Source: Patescibacteria group bacterium
GTDB taxonomy: Bacteria; Patescibacteriota; Gracilibacteria; UM-FILTER-43-11
DNA length: 34,657 nt
Direction: 5' to 3'
Assembly: GCA_029260955.1 (NCBI GenBank)
Contig: JAJDCF010000014.1
Span: 1 to 34,657, forward strand
A program made the translations under genes and the position numbers. A model generated the notes under the pieces. It saw only the letters and a list, made by a program, of their open reading frames with translations, was not told where the DNA came from and made no database searches. Of the stretch, positions 23,749-30,706 are shown in pieces. Within the stretch, counting starts at the first letter, position 1. Every line of letters begins with the position of its first letter.

Positions 23749-24504
23749 CTATAGGTGCTCGTATCCTTCTTCTTCGAGTTCGTGAGCCAGTTTTGGCCCT
23801 CCGGATTTGACGATGCGGCCGTTTTTCATCACGTGTACATAGTCTGGCTTCAGGTGTTTTAGAATGCGTTGGTAGTGCGTGATGAGGAGGGTTCCTGTTT
23901 TTTCACGTTTACGCATTACCTTGTCGATGTTAGCTGTGATCGTTTTTAGGGCGTCAACATCCAACCCGGAATCGGTTTCATCCATAACTGCCAATGTCGG
24001 TTGTAAAATGGCCATTTGCAGCGCTTCCGCCTTCTTCTTTTCACCTCCGGAAAATCCGTGGTTCAAAAATCTTTCAGCGAAGTCTTCGGGCATTTTTAGC
24101 TCAGCCATGACTTCCTTGAGCATCTTTTTAAATCGGAAAACCAAAATTGGTGGCTTGCTTGGATCAGCGTGTGCTTGCTTAGCTCGATATGCGGCTAACA
24201 AGAATTCTTCGAGCGTCACTCCTGCAATCTCTTTTGGGTACTGAAAAGCTAGGAATATTCCGATTAGGGCTCTTTCATGGGCTTCCATTTTAAGAATACT
24301 CTTGCCTTTGTAGTAGATATCGCCGCCTGTGACTTCATATTTTGGATGACCCATGATCACGTTCGAAAGCGTGCTCTTTCCAGAGCCATTTGGCCCCATG
24401 AGCGTGTGCACTTCACCTTCGTTGATGGTCAGATTGACCCCCTTAAGAATCGCCTTGCCGTCGATGGCTACTTCCAGGTTTTTAATGTCGAGGAGTGCTG
24501 TCAT
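23749..24504 (-). CDS. sufC: SufC, ABC ATPase of the SufBCD complex
   Basis: SufC is a cytosolic ABC-type ATPase that drives conformational change in SufBC2D. Walker A GPNGSGKST, the family-specific HPKYEVTGG and KMEAHERA blocks, signature FSGGEKKKAEALQMA and Walker B/D-loop DETDSGLDVDALK are all present in 251 residues. It is first in the operon; the order sufC-B-D-S-U differs from Bacillus subtilis (C-D-S-U-B). No Shine-Dalgarno sequence precedes the ATG; the bases there read CTCCTG. Confidence 0.97.
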   Translation of the reverse strand: MTALLDIKNLEVAIDGKAILKGVNLTINEGEVHTLMGPNGSGKSTLSNVIMGHPKYEVTGGDIYYKGKSILKMEAHERALIGIFLAFQYPKEIAGVTLEEFLLAAYRAKQAHADPSKPPILVFRFKKMLKEVMAELKMPEDFAERFLNHGFSGGEKKKAEALQMAILQPTLAVMDETDSGLDVDALKTITANIDKVMRKREKTGTLLITHYQRILKHLKPDYVHVMKNGRIVKSGGPKLAHELEEEGYEHL

Positions 24505-24529
24505 ATTATTCAGGAGTTAGATGCTCAAG

Positions 24530-24538
24530 ATTATATCA
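24530..24538 (-). promoter_or_regulatory. extended -10 promoter of the suf operon
   Basis: The minus strand reads TGATATAAT, an extended -10 with a perfect TATAAT, 25 bp before the sufC ATG. A weak TTTGCG at 16 bp could serve as -35. The same bases follow the end of tRNA-Thr by about 35 nt, so the suf operon need not depend on tRNA transcription. Confidence 0.65.
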
Positions 24539-24573
24539 AAAAGCCGCTGAGCGCAAAGGAAAATGAGCCTTGA

Positions 24574-24649
24574 TGGAGCCACCTGGCGGGATTGAACCGC
24601 CGACCTACGCGTTACGAGTGCGTCGCTCTACCAACTGAGCTAAGGTGGC
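24574..24649 (-). tRNA. tRNA-Thr (anticodon CGT)
   Basis: A 76-nt cloverleaf with acceptor GCCACCT/AGGTGGC, D arm GCTC-AGTTGGTA-GAGC, anticodon loop CTCGTAA (anticodon at 24614-24616), T loop TTCAATC and encoded CCA. The last pair of the anticodon stem is A-C. It abuts tRNA-Pro with no spacer. Confidence 0.95.
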
Positions 24650-24725
24650 TGGTCGGGGAGACAGGACTCGAACCTGCGACCACACGACCCCCAGCCGTGC
24701 ATTCTACCAACTGAACTACTCCCCG
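24650..24725 (-). tRNA. tRNA-Pro (anticodon GGG)
   Basis: A 76-nt cloverleaf with acceptor CGGGGAG/CTCCCCG, anticodon loop CTGGGGG, T loop TTCGAGT and encoded CCA. Its CCA is followed immediately by the first base of tRNA-Thr(CGT), so both come from one transcript. Confidence 0.95.
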
Positions 24726-24851
24726 TTTAGTGTTATTGCTTCATAATAGCTACGATGTAGGATATCATTTCAATGAAGTGCATGCTACTTTTTCTAGCTT
24801 TGCCTTATCTATCATCTGAAATTTAGGGGAATATGAAATTAAGCTGTGCTT

Positions 24852-25382
24852 ATGACTAGAGACTACAAGTCAATGCTGGGTGCCAAAGTTCTGGAATTTG
24901 ATTCCGGTGATCTGTTGGCTATGGTTAGCGGAATCATTGTTGATCCTGACAGTGGTATGGTCGAGGCATTTTGGGTAAAACCTACCACGCTTCCAGTTAA
25001 GAACGCAGTCTTAAGGGTTTCTGAAATCGTTGAATTGAAGAAGAATCTTTATATCAAATCAGAAAAAGTCCTAGCTCAGGCGGAAGATGTTATTAAAATT
25101 AACGAAATACTTGAGGATGGTCGTACTTTTATAGGCAACGCTGTTCAGAATGAAGCAGGTGATTCTTTTGGCACTTGCGTCAATCTAACTTTTGATACTG
25201 GTACATACGCCCTTAAGCAGGTTTACAGCAAGCGATCAATTTTGGGCCTTATCACTTTGGATGAACGTATTTTTTCTTACAACAACATAGTCAAAGTTCT
25301 TCCAGAAATGATTCTGGTGGATGATGATGGGAAGAAAAAGGAATCCGTGATGGCTACAACGCCGGAAGCAGCTGCAGGATAA
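24852..25382 (+). CDS. PRC-barrel domain protein, 176 aa
   Basis: Two consecutive PRC-barrel-like halves are visible: MLGAKVLEFDSGDLLAMVSG with IIVDPDSGMVEAFWV (about 8-45), and FIGNAVQNEAGDSFGTCVNL with YALKQVYS (about 90-135). PRC barrels are small beta barrels found in RimM and in photosynthetic reaction centre H subunits; here they stand alone, so binding of RNA or protein is possible but unproven. The C-terminal tail is Ala/Glu rich. A GTG six bases upstream is an alternative start. A strong terminator follows. The gene is monocistronic. Confidence 0.8.
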   Translation: MTRDYKSMLGAKVLEFDSGDLLAMVSGIIVDPDSGMVEAFWVKPTTLPVKNAVLRVSEIVELKKNLYIKSEKVLAQAEDVIKINEILEDGRTFIGNAVQNEAGDSFGTCVNLTFDTGTYALKQVYSKRSILGLITLDERIFSYNNIVKVLPEMILVDDDGKKKESVMATTPEAAAG

Positions 25383-25396
25383 TAAACTAAGTTACT

Positions 25397-25435
25397 AAAA
25401 AAGCCCGCGTCTTAAAGACTTGGGCGGGCTTTTTT
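25397..25435. terminator. bidirectional terminator after the PRC-barrel gene
   Basis: AAAAAAGCCCG (25397-25407) pairs with CGGGCTTTTTT (25425-25435), with inner TCTT/AGAC-type pairing. It separates the convergent PRC-barrel and pilin-like genes and can serve both. Confidence 0.9.
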
Positions 25436-25455
25436 GCTTGTGTAACAAATTCGCT

Positions 25456-25842
25456 TTATCCGAGAGCGGACGCAACGAAGGTGACGATAGTCCAAGAGAG
25501 AAGGATGATCACGATACCGATAACGGCATAAGTGATGATCTTTCGAGCTTTTCCGACTTGTTCGTCGTTTCCTCCAGCAGTGACCATAAGGACACCAGCG
25601 TAGATTAGGAATGCAACGGAAATCAATCCGAGAATTCCCAGGAAGTAGTTGATTATAAGTGTGATGTTCTGCCCTAGGGTTCCTTGAGCTGCGGCAGAAG
25701 GGGCAGCGCCTCCTTGTGGATTATCAAAAAATGATGCGCTTTGAGCGAATGCATTTGTAGCAAATGCTCCGAAAGCGGCCATCATTGAAGAGGTTTTTAA
25801 GGCGAGTTTTTTCATTTTTGTCTTATTAGTTTGTAATTTCAT
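25456..25842 (-). CDS. VirB2/TrbC-type pilin-like membrane protein, 128 aa
   Basis: The protein has a signal peptide (MKKLALKTSSMMAAFGAFA, cleavage near AFA-QS), a short Pro/Gly/Ala-rich mature N-terminus, then two membrane helices (about 60-83 and 100-122) with the conserved loop GGNDEQVGKARKII between them. This is the shape and motif of the type IV secretion pilin family that is common as a single gene in Patescibacteria. The first ATG (25842) is only 5 nt after a perfect TATAAT, implying a leaderless mRNA; a second ATG at 25815 would give a 119-residue precursor starting MKKLALK, which is a better signal peptide. No other secretion-system gene is in the window. Confidence 0.85.
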   Translation of the reverse strand: MKLQTNKTKMKKLALKTSSMMAAFGAFATNAFAQSASFFDNPQGGAAPSAAAQGTLGQNITLIINYFLGILGLISVAFLIYAGVLMVTAGGNDEQVGKARKIITYAVIGIVIILLSWTIVTFVASALG

Positions 25843-25847
25843 ATTTA

Positions 25848-25877
25848 ATTATACCAAATGGCCCTAATAGCCGTCAA
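25848..25877 (-). promoter_or_regulatory. consensus promoter of the pilin-like gene
   Basis: On the minus strand TTGACG (25872-25877) is followed after 18 bp by a perfect TATAAT (25848-25853). The predicted start of transcription falls at or next to the A of the first ATG. Confidence 0.8.
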
Positions 25878-25931
25878 TAATTAGCAGCCACATAATTTTA
25901 GTTTCTGATTGACAGAATAGATTAGTATTTC

Positions 25932-26441
25932 TTATTCCATTAGCCACCTAAGGGTTGCGACAAGACTTTTTTCTAGGTCATCTGAGAACCATCCATCAAT
26001 ATACTTGATCACATCTTCCTGCTTTGTGGACTTATGGTCTCTAATGATTTCGGTTGCACTCCTTTCTTTGCTGCCTGTTGCAAGATCAACCAGTTGATTC
26101 CCACTTATGAGTTCCAAGGTGATGGGCTTTTCGCAGTCTGCTTCTATTTGGGCTAGCTCTTGGGGGTCCCAACTTAAAAGATCGCAGAATTTTCCAAGAT
26201 TTCCACTATTCATTGCTTTGAGTGTGAATAGTATCTTTGTGCGCACATCTTCAATGGTGTCAGTTTCTTTTATACCAATATCTTCCATGACTGTTGCCAA
26301 ATCTCTGGTGCCTTTATTGTCTATGGTTAGGTAATCTCCCTTTTTTTCTATCGTACCAGATGCATCAGAAGCAGTTAATAATGTGCGGCCAACTGGCTCG
26401 CCTTCTAGTTCATGGTGTTCAACATATGCTTTTAGCCCCAT
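25932..26441 (-). CDS. unknown acidic cytosolic protein, 169 aa
   Basis: No family is recognised. The protein is acidic, without signal peptide or membrane segment; the first 50 residues look beta-rich and the rest helical, with a WLME ending. It has a strong promoter 28 bp upstream of its ATG (26469-26496), so it is an individually transcribed gene between the pilin-like gene and the tRNA cluster. No Shine-Dalgarno sequence. Confidence 0.7.
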   Translation of the reverse strand: MGLKAYVEHHELEGEPVGRTLLTASDASGTIEKKGDYLTIDNKGTRDLATVMEDIGIKETDTIEDVRTKILFTLKAMNSGNLGKFCDLLSWDPQELAQIEADCEKPITLELISGNQLVDLATGSKERSATEIIRDHKSTKQEDVIKYIDGWFSDDLEKSLVATLRWLME

Positions 26442-26468
26442 AATGATGTGAGGTTGGAAATGGTGTTT

Positions 26469-26496
26469 ATTATAGTATATACCAAAGATAAGTCAA
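26469..26496 (-). promoter_or_regulatory. promoter of the 169-aa gene
   Basis: TTGACT (26491-26496) and a perfect TATAAT (26469-26474) are 16 bp apart on the minus strand, just after tRNA-Pro(TGG). Confidence 0.8.
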
Positions 26497-26520
26497 GTTA
26501 TTCAACTTCACATAAATGGA

Positions 26521-26597
26521 TGGTCGGGGAGACAGGACTCGAACCTGCGACATCACGCTCCCAAAGCGTGCACTCTAGCCAACTGAGCTACTCCCCG
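26521..26597 (-). tRNA. tRNA-Pro (anticodon TGG)
   Basis: A 77-nt cloverleaf with acceptor CGGGGAG/CTCCCCG, anticodon loop TTTGGGA, T loop TTCGAGT and encoded CCA. Its T arm and acceptor are identical to tRNA-Pro(GGG) at 24650-24725, so the two are close paralogues. Confidence 0.95.
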
Positions 26598-26618
26598 ACA
26601 TGTCGATTTTGGAATGGA

Positions 26619-26703
26619 TGGTGGGCAGGGAGGGATTCGAACCCCCGAAGGCGGAGCCATCTGGTTTACAGCCAGACCCGGTTGACCACTTCGGTACCTA
26701 CCC
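26619..26703 (-). tRNA. tRNA-Tyr (anticodon GTA)
   Basis: An 85-nt class II tRNA with acceptor GGGTAGG/CCTGCCC, anticodon loop CTGTAAA, a long variable arm (ATGGCTCCGCCTTC region), T loop TTCGAAT and encoded CCA. Confidence 0.94.
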
Positions 26704-26730
26704 ACGTTTATCCCATTGTAACAGAGTTAC

Positions 26731-26806
26731 TGGAGCCACCTTCCGGGTTCGAACCGGAGACAATCCGCTTACAAGGCGGGCGCTCTACCAACTGAGCTAA
26801 GGTGGC
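26731..26806 (-). tRNA. tRNA-Thr (anticodon TGT)
   Basis: A 76-nt cloverleaf with acceptor GCCACCT/AGGTGGC, anticodon loop CTTGTAA, T loop TTCGAAC and encoded CCA. It is the first complete tRNA of a Thr-Tyr-Pro cluster on the minus strand and is preceded by a partial copy of its own 5' end. Confidence 0.95.
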
Positions 26807-26879
26807 TTACGATTTACATAGTGCTATTTTTACGCTGCACCGAGCGTACCTATTTTAGCTTTGTCGTCTCTCGACAACG

Positions 26880-26897
26880 CAACTGAGCTAGGGTGGC
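26880..26897 (-). repeat. partial tRNA copy (5' acceptor strand plus D stem) upstream of tRNA-Thr(TGT)
   Basis: The minus strand reads GCCACCCTAGCTCAGTTG, which matches the first 18 nt of tRNA-Thr(TGT) with one mismatch. A hairpin TTGTCG-AGAGA-CGACAA follows directly, and ACGCT/AGCGT lies further on, before the real tRNA 73 nt downstream. The same arrangement precedes tRNA-Thr(GGT) at 32368-32385. Confidence 0.8.
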
Positions 26898-26915
26898 CGA
26901 CATTATGCGTCAATT

Positions 26916-26944
26916 AAATTAATTCAATTTTATGCCAGCGTCAA
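26916..26944 (-). promoter_or_regulatory. predicted promoter of the tRNA-Thr/Tyr/Pro cluster
   Basis: TTGACG (26939-26944) and TAATTT (26916-26921) are 17 bp apart on the minus strand. The -10 form TAATTT and the following ATGTCGGC recur at the tRNA-Thr(GGT) locus. Confidence 0.5.
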
Positions 26945-26982
26945 TGAATAGATTAGATTATCTGGCAAAATTATAGTAAATG

Positions 26983-26991
26983 TGTTATAAA
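26983..26991 (+). promoter_or_regulatory. extended -10 promoter of rnpB
   Basis: The plus strand reads TGTTATAAA, an extended -10 box, about 18 bp before the first paired base of RNase P RNA. The -35 region is weak. Confidence 0.5.
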
Positions 26992-27009
26992 CCCTAATGC
27001 TATTGAATC

Positions 27010-27362
27010 TTTTAAACCGTAGTAGTCGCTCTTCCGCCACGGCGGAGGAGAGGAAAGTCCGAGCACCCTAGAGCAAGGGTGGTCGCTAACGGCGACCGGC
27101 GTGTTGGTAACAGCGCGCAAGGGAAAGTGCCACAGAAACTATTTCTTTCGTTTCGACGGATAAGAATGAAAAGTCCGTGATAATTAGCACGGTCCCTCTA
27201 TCAGTGATGTTAGAGGGCGGCAAACCCCACCTGGTGCAAGGTATGCATGGGGGAATGGAATATGTAATGGCTCGTTATACCATTTCTGCTACCGCTTAGA
27301 TAGATGACTACTCGCCTGGCTTCGGCTAGGTGACAGAACTCGGCTTATGAGTTTAAATTTTT
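27010..27362 (+). ncRNA. rnpB: RNase P RNA (type A)
   Basis: This is the catalytic RNA that removes tRNA 5' leaders. The universally conserved parts are present: GAGGAAAGTCCGAGC near the 5' end (P4, CR I), AACAGCGCGCAAGGGAAAGTGCCAC in the middle (given here only as a landmark region 27110-27131), and GATAGATGACTACTCGCC followed by ACAGAACTCGGCTTAT near the 3' end. TTTTAAAC at the 5' end pairs with GTTTAAAT at 27351-27358 as P1. No U-rich terminator follows, and a coding region begins about 22 nt later. The boundaries are approximate. Confidence 0.95.
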
Positions 27363-27383
27363 CACTGGCATTTACCTTTTTTT

Positions 27384-28805
27384 ATGAAGAGATCAAAGCT
27401 TTTCTTTGAAATCCTGCGCCTTCCTGTTGATTTTCTCGCCACTGTCGCGGCTTTTTTGGTCGCTTATCGGATTAGGCCAATTACAGACCTTATTCCGGGT
27501 GTTCAATTCCACTTTTTTCCCGAGCAACTACCGCCTTTTGACGAATTTTTTAAGTTCTCGATTGCGGCGACAATCTTTTTGATCATCCTGCTCATTTTCA
27601 ACGGGCTTTATTCCATTAAGTCGGTAGAGCGATTTGGTAAAACTTTTTTGCGAATCGTTTTTTTGGTATCGGCTTGGCTGATGTTCATTATTGCTTACTA
27701 CTTCCTGGTTGTTCACGAACTCTTCTTCTCGCGTATTGCCCTGGCTCACATTTGGCTTTTTGCCATCGTCTTTATCACTTTGGGGCGAGTGGTCATTCTT
27801 TTTATACAGGAAGCCATGTATCGCTTTGGAATCGGGCAGACTCGAGTACTTTTTGTTGGAGTAAATACCTTTGCAGATCGTTGCTATAGCGTGCTGGCTC
27901 AGGACAAGAAATATCATGTTATCGGTGCGCTTGCCGATGAACATCATTCTCGCAAGAAGGGGACACTTAAAATCGTTGGAACCGTTGATCAGATGGAGCC
28001 CATAGTGCACAAATATAAGGTGGATGAGATTATTCAGGCCGAACCAACCTTTGAAAGCGTTTCGAATGCCGACATTCTCTCCTTTTGCCGTTCGCACCAG
28101 ATTTATTACTACTTTATTCCCGAGGTGCTCAGGCTTCAGAGTGTGAACATCGAAATGGAGATGATCGATGATGTGCCGGTGATCAGCCTTAAGCAGACCC
28201 CGCTGGAGGGTTGGGGGCACGTTTATAAGCGGCTTTTTGACATTATTTTTAGTTTGATACTGATTCAAATACTGATTCCGATTTGGATCATCGTGCCGAT
28301 TCTTATTAAACTGGATTCACATGGTCCTGCCTTTTACCGAAGTAAGCGCAAACACAAAGATAGGGTTTTCGATATCTTCAAATTTCGCTCTATGATCATT
28401 AATGCTGATGCGAAGAAGGCAGAGCTTCTTCATCAGAACGAGCGAGAAGGACCGCTTTTCAAGATTAAAGATGACCCACGTGTGACAAAGCTTGGTCGCT
28501 TTCTTCGTAAAACCAGCATCGATGAGCTTCCTCAGTTATTTAATGTTCTACTTGGAACCATAAGTGTTGTTGGCCCAAGGCCCCACCTGCCCGAAGAAGT
28601 CGCTCAGTACAAAAAGGACTACCATAAAGTCTTTACCATCAAGCCGGGTCTCAGCGGACTTGCTCAGACCAGTGGGCGCTCTAATCTGGACTTTGAGGAT
28701 GAGGTAAAGCTTGATTTTTACTACATCGAAAACTGGTCCATGTGGCTGGACCTCAAAATAATACTAAAAAGCATCCTCGTCGTGTTTCGCGCTGACGGAC
28801 ATTAA
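27384..28805 (+). CDS. undecaprenyl-phosphate sugar phosphotransferase (WbaP/WcaJ-type)
   Basis: Such enzymes start lipid-linked polysaccharide synthesis by moving a sugar-1-phosphate from UDP-sugar to undecaprenyl phosphate. The 473-residue protein has four N-terminal TM helices, a nucleotide-binding-like middle domain (about 150-260), a membrane segment near 285-305 and the C-terminal catalytic domain with KRLFDIIFS, FYRSKRKHK, FDIFKFRSM, KTSIDELPQLFNVL, SVVGPRPHLPEE and KPGLSGLAQTSGR, all family hallmarks. It follows rnpB with no terminator, so read-through from the rnpB promoter may express it. Sugar specificity cannot be told. Confidence 0.95.
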   Translation: MKRSKLFFEILRLPVDFLATVAAFLVAYRIRPITDLIPGVQFHFFPEQLPPFDEFFKFSIAATIFLIILLIFNGLYSIKSVERFGKTFLRIVFLVSAWLMFIIAYYFLVVHELFFSRIALAHIWLFAIVFITLGRVVILFIQEAMYRFGIGQTRVLFVGVNTFADRCYSVLAQDKKYHVIGALADEHHSRKKGTLKIVGTVDQMEPIVHKYKVDEIIQAEPTFESVSNADILSFCRSHQIYYYFIPEVLRLQSVNIEMEMIDDVPVISLKQTPLEGWGHVYKRLFDIIFSLILIQILIPIWIIVPILIKLDSHGPAFYRSKRKHKDRVFDIFKFRSMIINADAKKAELLHQNEREGPLFKIKDDPRVTKLGRFLRKTSIDELPQLFNVLLGTISVVGPRPHLPEEVAQYKKDYHKVFTIKPGLSGLAQTSGRSNLDFEDEVKLDFYYIENWSMWLDLKIILKSILVVFRADGH

Positions 28806-28806
28806 A

Positions 28807-28989
28807 CTAGGAAGAGCTGTGCTTGATTTCACTACCACTGACGTGCGCAACATGCTTGTTGCATTTACCGCAGTACTTCTTGCTCTCTAATTTACCCGTG
28901 ATCGTCTTTTTGTTGATACGAGTTTTGTAGTTCTGCATTTTGCAGTCCTTACAAGAGAGGTAAACGTTGGTGTTCTTTCCGCGTGGCAT
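28807..28989 (-). CDS. rpmG: 50S ribosomal protein L33, zinc-binding form
   Basis: The 60-residue basic protein starts MPRGKNTNVYLSCKDCKMQN and has CxxC at positions 13-16 and CGKC at about 40-43, the C+ (zinc ribbon) version of L33. The C-terminal tail is extended by about eight residues compared with typical L33. The gene ends one base after the convergent sugar transferase stop codon. Confidence 0.93.
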   Translation of the reverse strand: MPRGKNTNVYLSCKDCKMQNYKTRINKKTITGKLESKKYCGKCNKHVAHVSGSEIKHSSS

Positions 28990-29024
28990 GTGAAATAGTG
29001 TTATCTTCTGAAATTAGCCCGCTA

Positions 29025-29053
29025 AGTGTAATGAAAGTGTGGTTTTTTGTCAA
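29025..29053 (-). promoter_or_regulatory. promoter of rpmG, overlapping the glnA stop codon
   Basis: On the minus strand a perfect TTGACA (29048-29053) is followed after 17 bp by TACACT (29025-29030). The TGA stop of the glutamine synthetase gene lies inside the -35 box. Confidence 0.75.
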
Positions 29054-30516
29054 AACTTATTCCAGAGTACCTGATTCGTAACTTCGTGGTGATACCAAAC
29101 TTCACCTGCTTTGACGCGCGTGCCAAGCTCACGAGGGCAACGATCGGCTGATGCTTCCTTCAATCCTGCATATTTCTCGAGGTTCTCTTCTAGCATGACA
29201 TCCTTGATGAAGTCACTTTTTTTGAAGGCACGAATTGCCTGATCGATGTTGGCTGGCAATTTCTTCACAGGTTTGTCGTGAAGCTCAGCGTAGGCTTTCT
29301 TCTGTTTGGGTGAAGCCTTCATTCCTTTTAGTCCGGCTCTTAGAATTAAGTAAAACGTTAGGTAAGGGTTGGCATCCGGTGCCACAGTGCGAACTTCCAT
29401 GCGCGCTGATTTTTCGTTTCCGAATGGAATTCTAACCATGGCACTGCGATCAGAAGGGGATACCTTGATCTCATTTGGTGCCTCAAACTTAGGATCCAGG
29501 CGGCGATAGGCATTTACGCTGGAGTTTAGACCCAAGCAAATACCATTTGCGTAATACAGAACGCCTGTAACGAATTCGTGAGCGTCTTTTGAAATCATGT
29601 ATTTACCCTTCGCATCATAAAAAATGTTCTTTCCATTTTTAGATAGAGATAGGTTTACATGCATTCCTGAGCCATTTATGTTCATTTTAGGCTTTGGCAG
29701 GAAGCTTGCGGTCAGGCCAAAGTTCTTTGCGAGCTGGCGAGCGACCACCTTGTACAGCTGAACTTGGTCCGCGGCCTGAACGACTTCGGTGTATTTGTAG
29801 TTCATTTCAAACTGTGAAGGTGCAACCTCTGGATGATCCTTCTCGTTTTCGAAGCCTAGAGCTCTTGTAGCTTCTGCCAGACGATCGATGAATTGCCTAA
29901 GAGTGTCTTGAGGCAATGCGTTGAAGTAACCGCCCTTCGATGCTAATTCAAATCCCTCCTTTTCATCGTAGTTTTGTTCGGCATTTTCACTCTCCAAAAT
30001 GAAGCCCTCAATTTCTGGTGCCACGTTGACCAGAATCTTATCTTTTTTCATAAGTTCCTTTGCAAGTAGCATCAAATTGGAACGGTAGTCGCCAACATAT
30101 GGCTTTTTGTCCCTTCCTAGTACATTAGCGAAGACGATCACCTTTCCATGGCCAAAAATATCTGCCGGAAGCCAACGAAATGATGACCAATCAAGTTGAA
30201 GGAGTAGGTCGGAGCTATGCTGAGGAGTGAAGCCCTTAATGGATGAGCCATCGAAGGTAAGGTTGTCGTGCGCGCCGAGCATGAAGTTCTTGTTGTAGTC
30301 GAGCATATGAAATTTTCCTTCCATGTCCGAAAAACAAACGGTGATAGCCTTGATCGCTTTTTCTTTTTTTAGAATCTCCAGGAATTTTGTTTCGAAGTAT
30401 TTCTGAGGTTTTCCTGCATCGCGATCCTTTTTGATCGCTAAATTTCTATCTTCCAATTCTGAGTAACTAAGCTCAAGGAAGTTTGAACCATCTTTTAGCC
30501 TAGGAGTTGTAGTCAT
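29050..30516 (-). CDS. glnA: glutamine synthetase (GlnA family, type I-like)
   Basis: Glutamine synthetase makes glutamine from glutamate, ammonia and ATP. Visible hallmarks are the N-terminal FDGSSIKGF loop, the metal-ligand region EIEGFIL, EVAPSQFEMNYKYT, the ammonia/ATP-side NGSGMHVNLSLSKNG, VNAYRRLDPKFEAPNEI and RIPFGNEKSARMEVR. The adenylylation loop NLYDL of GSI-beta enzymes is not present, so control by adenylylation is unlikely. ATG at 30516 (488 aa, starting MTTTPRLKDG) is favoured; another in-frame start at 30579 would add 21 residues. It is one of the few genes here that ends in TGA. Its promoter region contains two copies of a palindrome shared with the divergent TrmB-type regulator. 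Confidence 0.93.
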   Translation of the reverse strand: MTTTPRLKDGSNFLELSYSELEDRNLAIKKDRDAGKPQKYFETKFLEILKKEKAIKAITVCFSDMEGKFHMLDYNKNFMLGAHDNLTFDGSSIKGFTPQHSSDLLLQLDWSSFRWLPADIFGHGKVIVFANVLGRDKKPYVGDYRSNLMLLAKELMKKDKILVNVAPEIEGFILESENAEQNYDEKEGFELASKGGYFNALPQDTLRQFIDRLAEATRALGFENEKDHPEVAPSQFEMNYKYTEVVQAADQVQLYKVVARQLAKNFGLTASFLPKPKMNINGSGMHVNLSLSKNGKNIFYDAKGKYMISKDAHEFVTGVLYYANGICLGLNSSVNAYRRLDPKFEAPNEIKVSPSDRSAMVRIPFGNEKSARMEVRTVAPDANPYLTFYLILRAGLKGMKASPKQKKAYAELHDKPVKKLPANIDQAIRAFKKSDFIKDVMLEENLEKYAGLKEASADRCPRELGTRVKAGEVWYHHEVTNQVLWNKF

Positions 30517-30603
30517 ATTTGATTTTGTTAGTGGAGCTAAATACATAGCTATCATTCTTTTTTTGAGCGCGTCTGACAAGTTTTTTCTAGGCAGAATATT
30601 TTG

Positions 30604-30620
30604 TGTCCGAAAAATCGGCA
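30604..30620. promoter_or_regulatory. operator copy 1, glnA-side
   Basis: TGTCCGAAAAATCGGCA is a 17-bp imperfect palindrome that agrees with copy 2 at the positions of a TGTCSGAAWWWTCGRCA consensus. It lies downstream of the predicted glnA promoter, where a bound protein would act as a roadblock. Confidence 0.7.
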
Positions 30621-30648
30621 GGTCTTGTTTTCGCTCTAAGGCCGTGAT

Positions 30649-30677
30649 AATTTATGAACTGTCGGAATTTTCGACAA
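30649..30677 (-). promoter_or_regulatory. predicted promoter of glnA
   Basis: TTGTCG (30672-30677) and TAAATT (30649-30654) are 17 bp apart on the minus strand. The -35 box lies in the right half of operator copy 2. Confidence 0.55.
30660..30676. promoter_or_regulatory. operator copy 2, overlapping both -35 boxes
   Basis: TGTCGGAATTTTCGACA is a 17-bp palindrome, 56 bp centre to centre from copy 1. Its right half contains the predicted -35 of both glnA (minus) and the trmB-like gene (plus), so a protein bound here would block both. Confidence 0.75.
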
Positions 30678-30699
30678 CAACTTTAAATAGCACTAAATT
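30671..30699 (+). promoter_or_regulatory. predicted promoter of the TrmB-like gene, leaderless
   Basis: TCGACA (30671-30676) and TAAATT (30694-30699) are 17 bp apart; the expected start of transcription is at the A of the ATG at 30707. The mRNA would have no leader. Confidence 0.6.
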
Positions 30700-30706
30700 T
30701 TGAATT

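Noticed and set aside
26448-26800. Two overlapping plus-strand frames with repeated GxxGLEPATSRSQ-like and REGFEPP-like peptides
   Set aside because: They are translations of the reverse strand of tRNA genes, a well-known false-gene artefact.
27528-28268. 246-residue open frame on the minus strand inside the sugar transferase gene
   Set aside because: The plus-strand frame has clear family motifs over its full length; the opposite frame has none.
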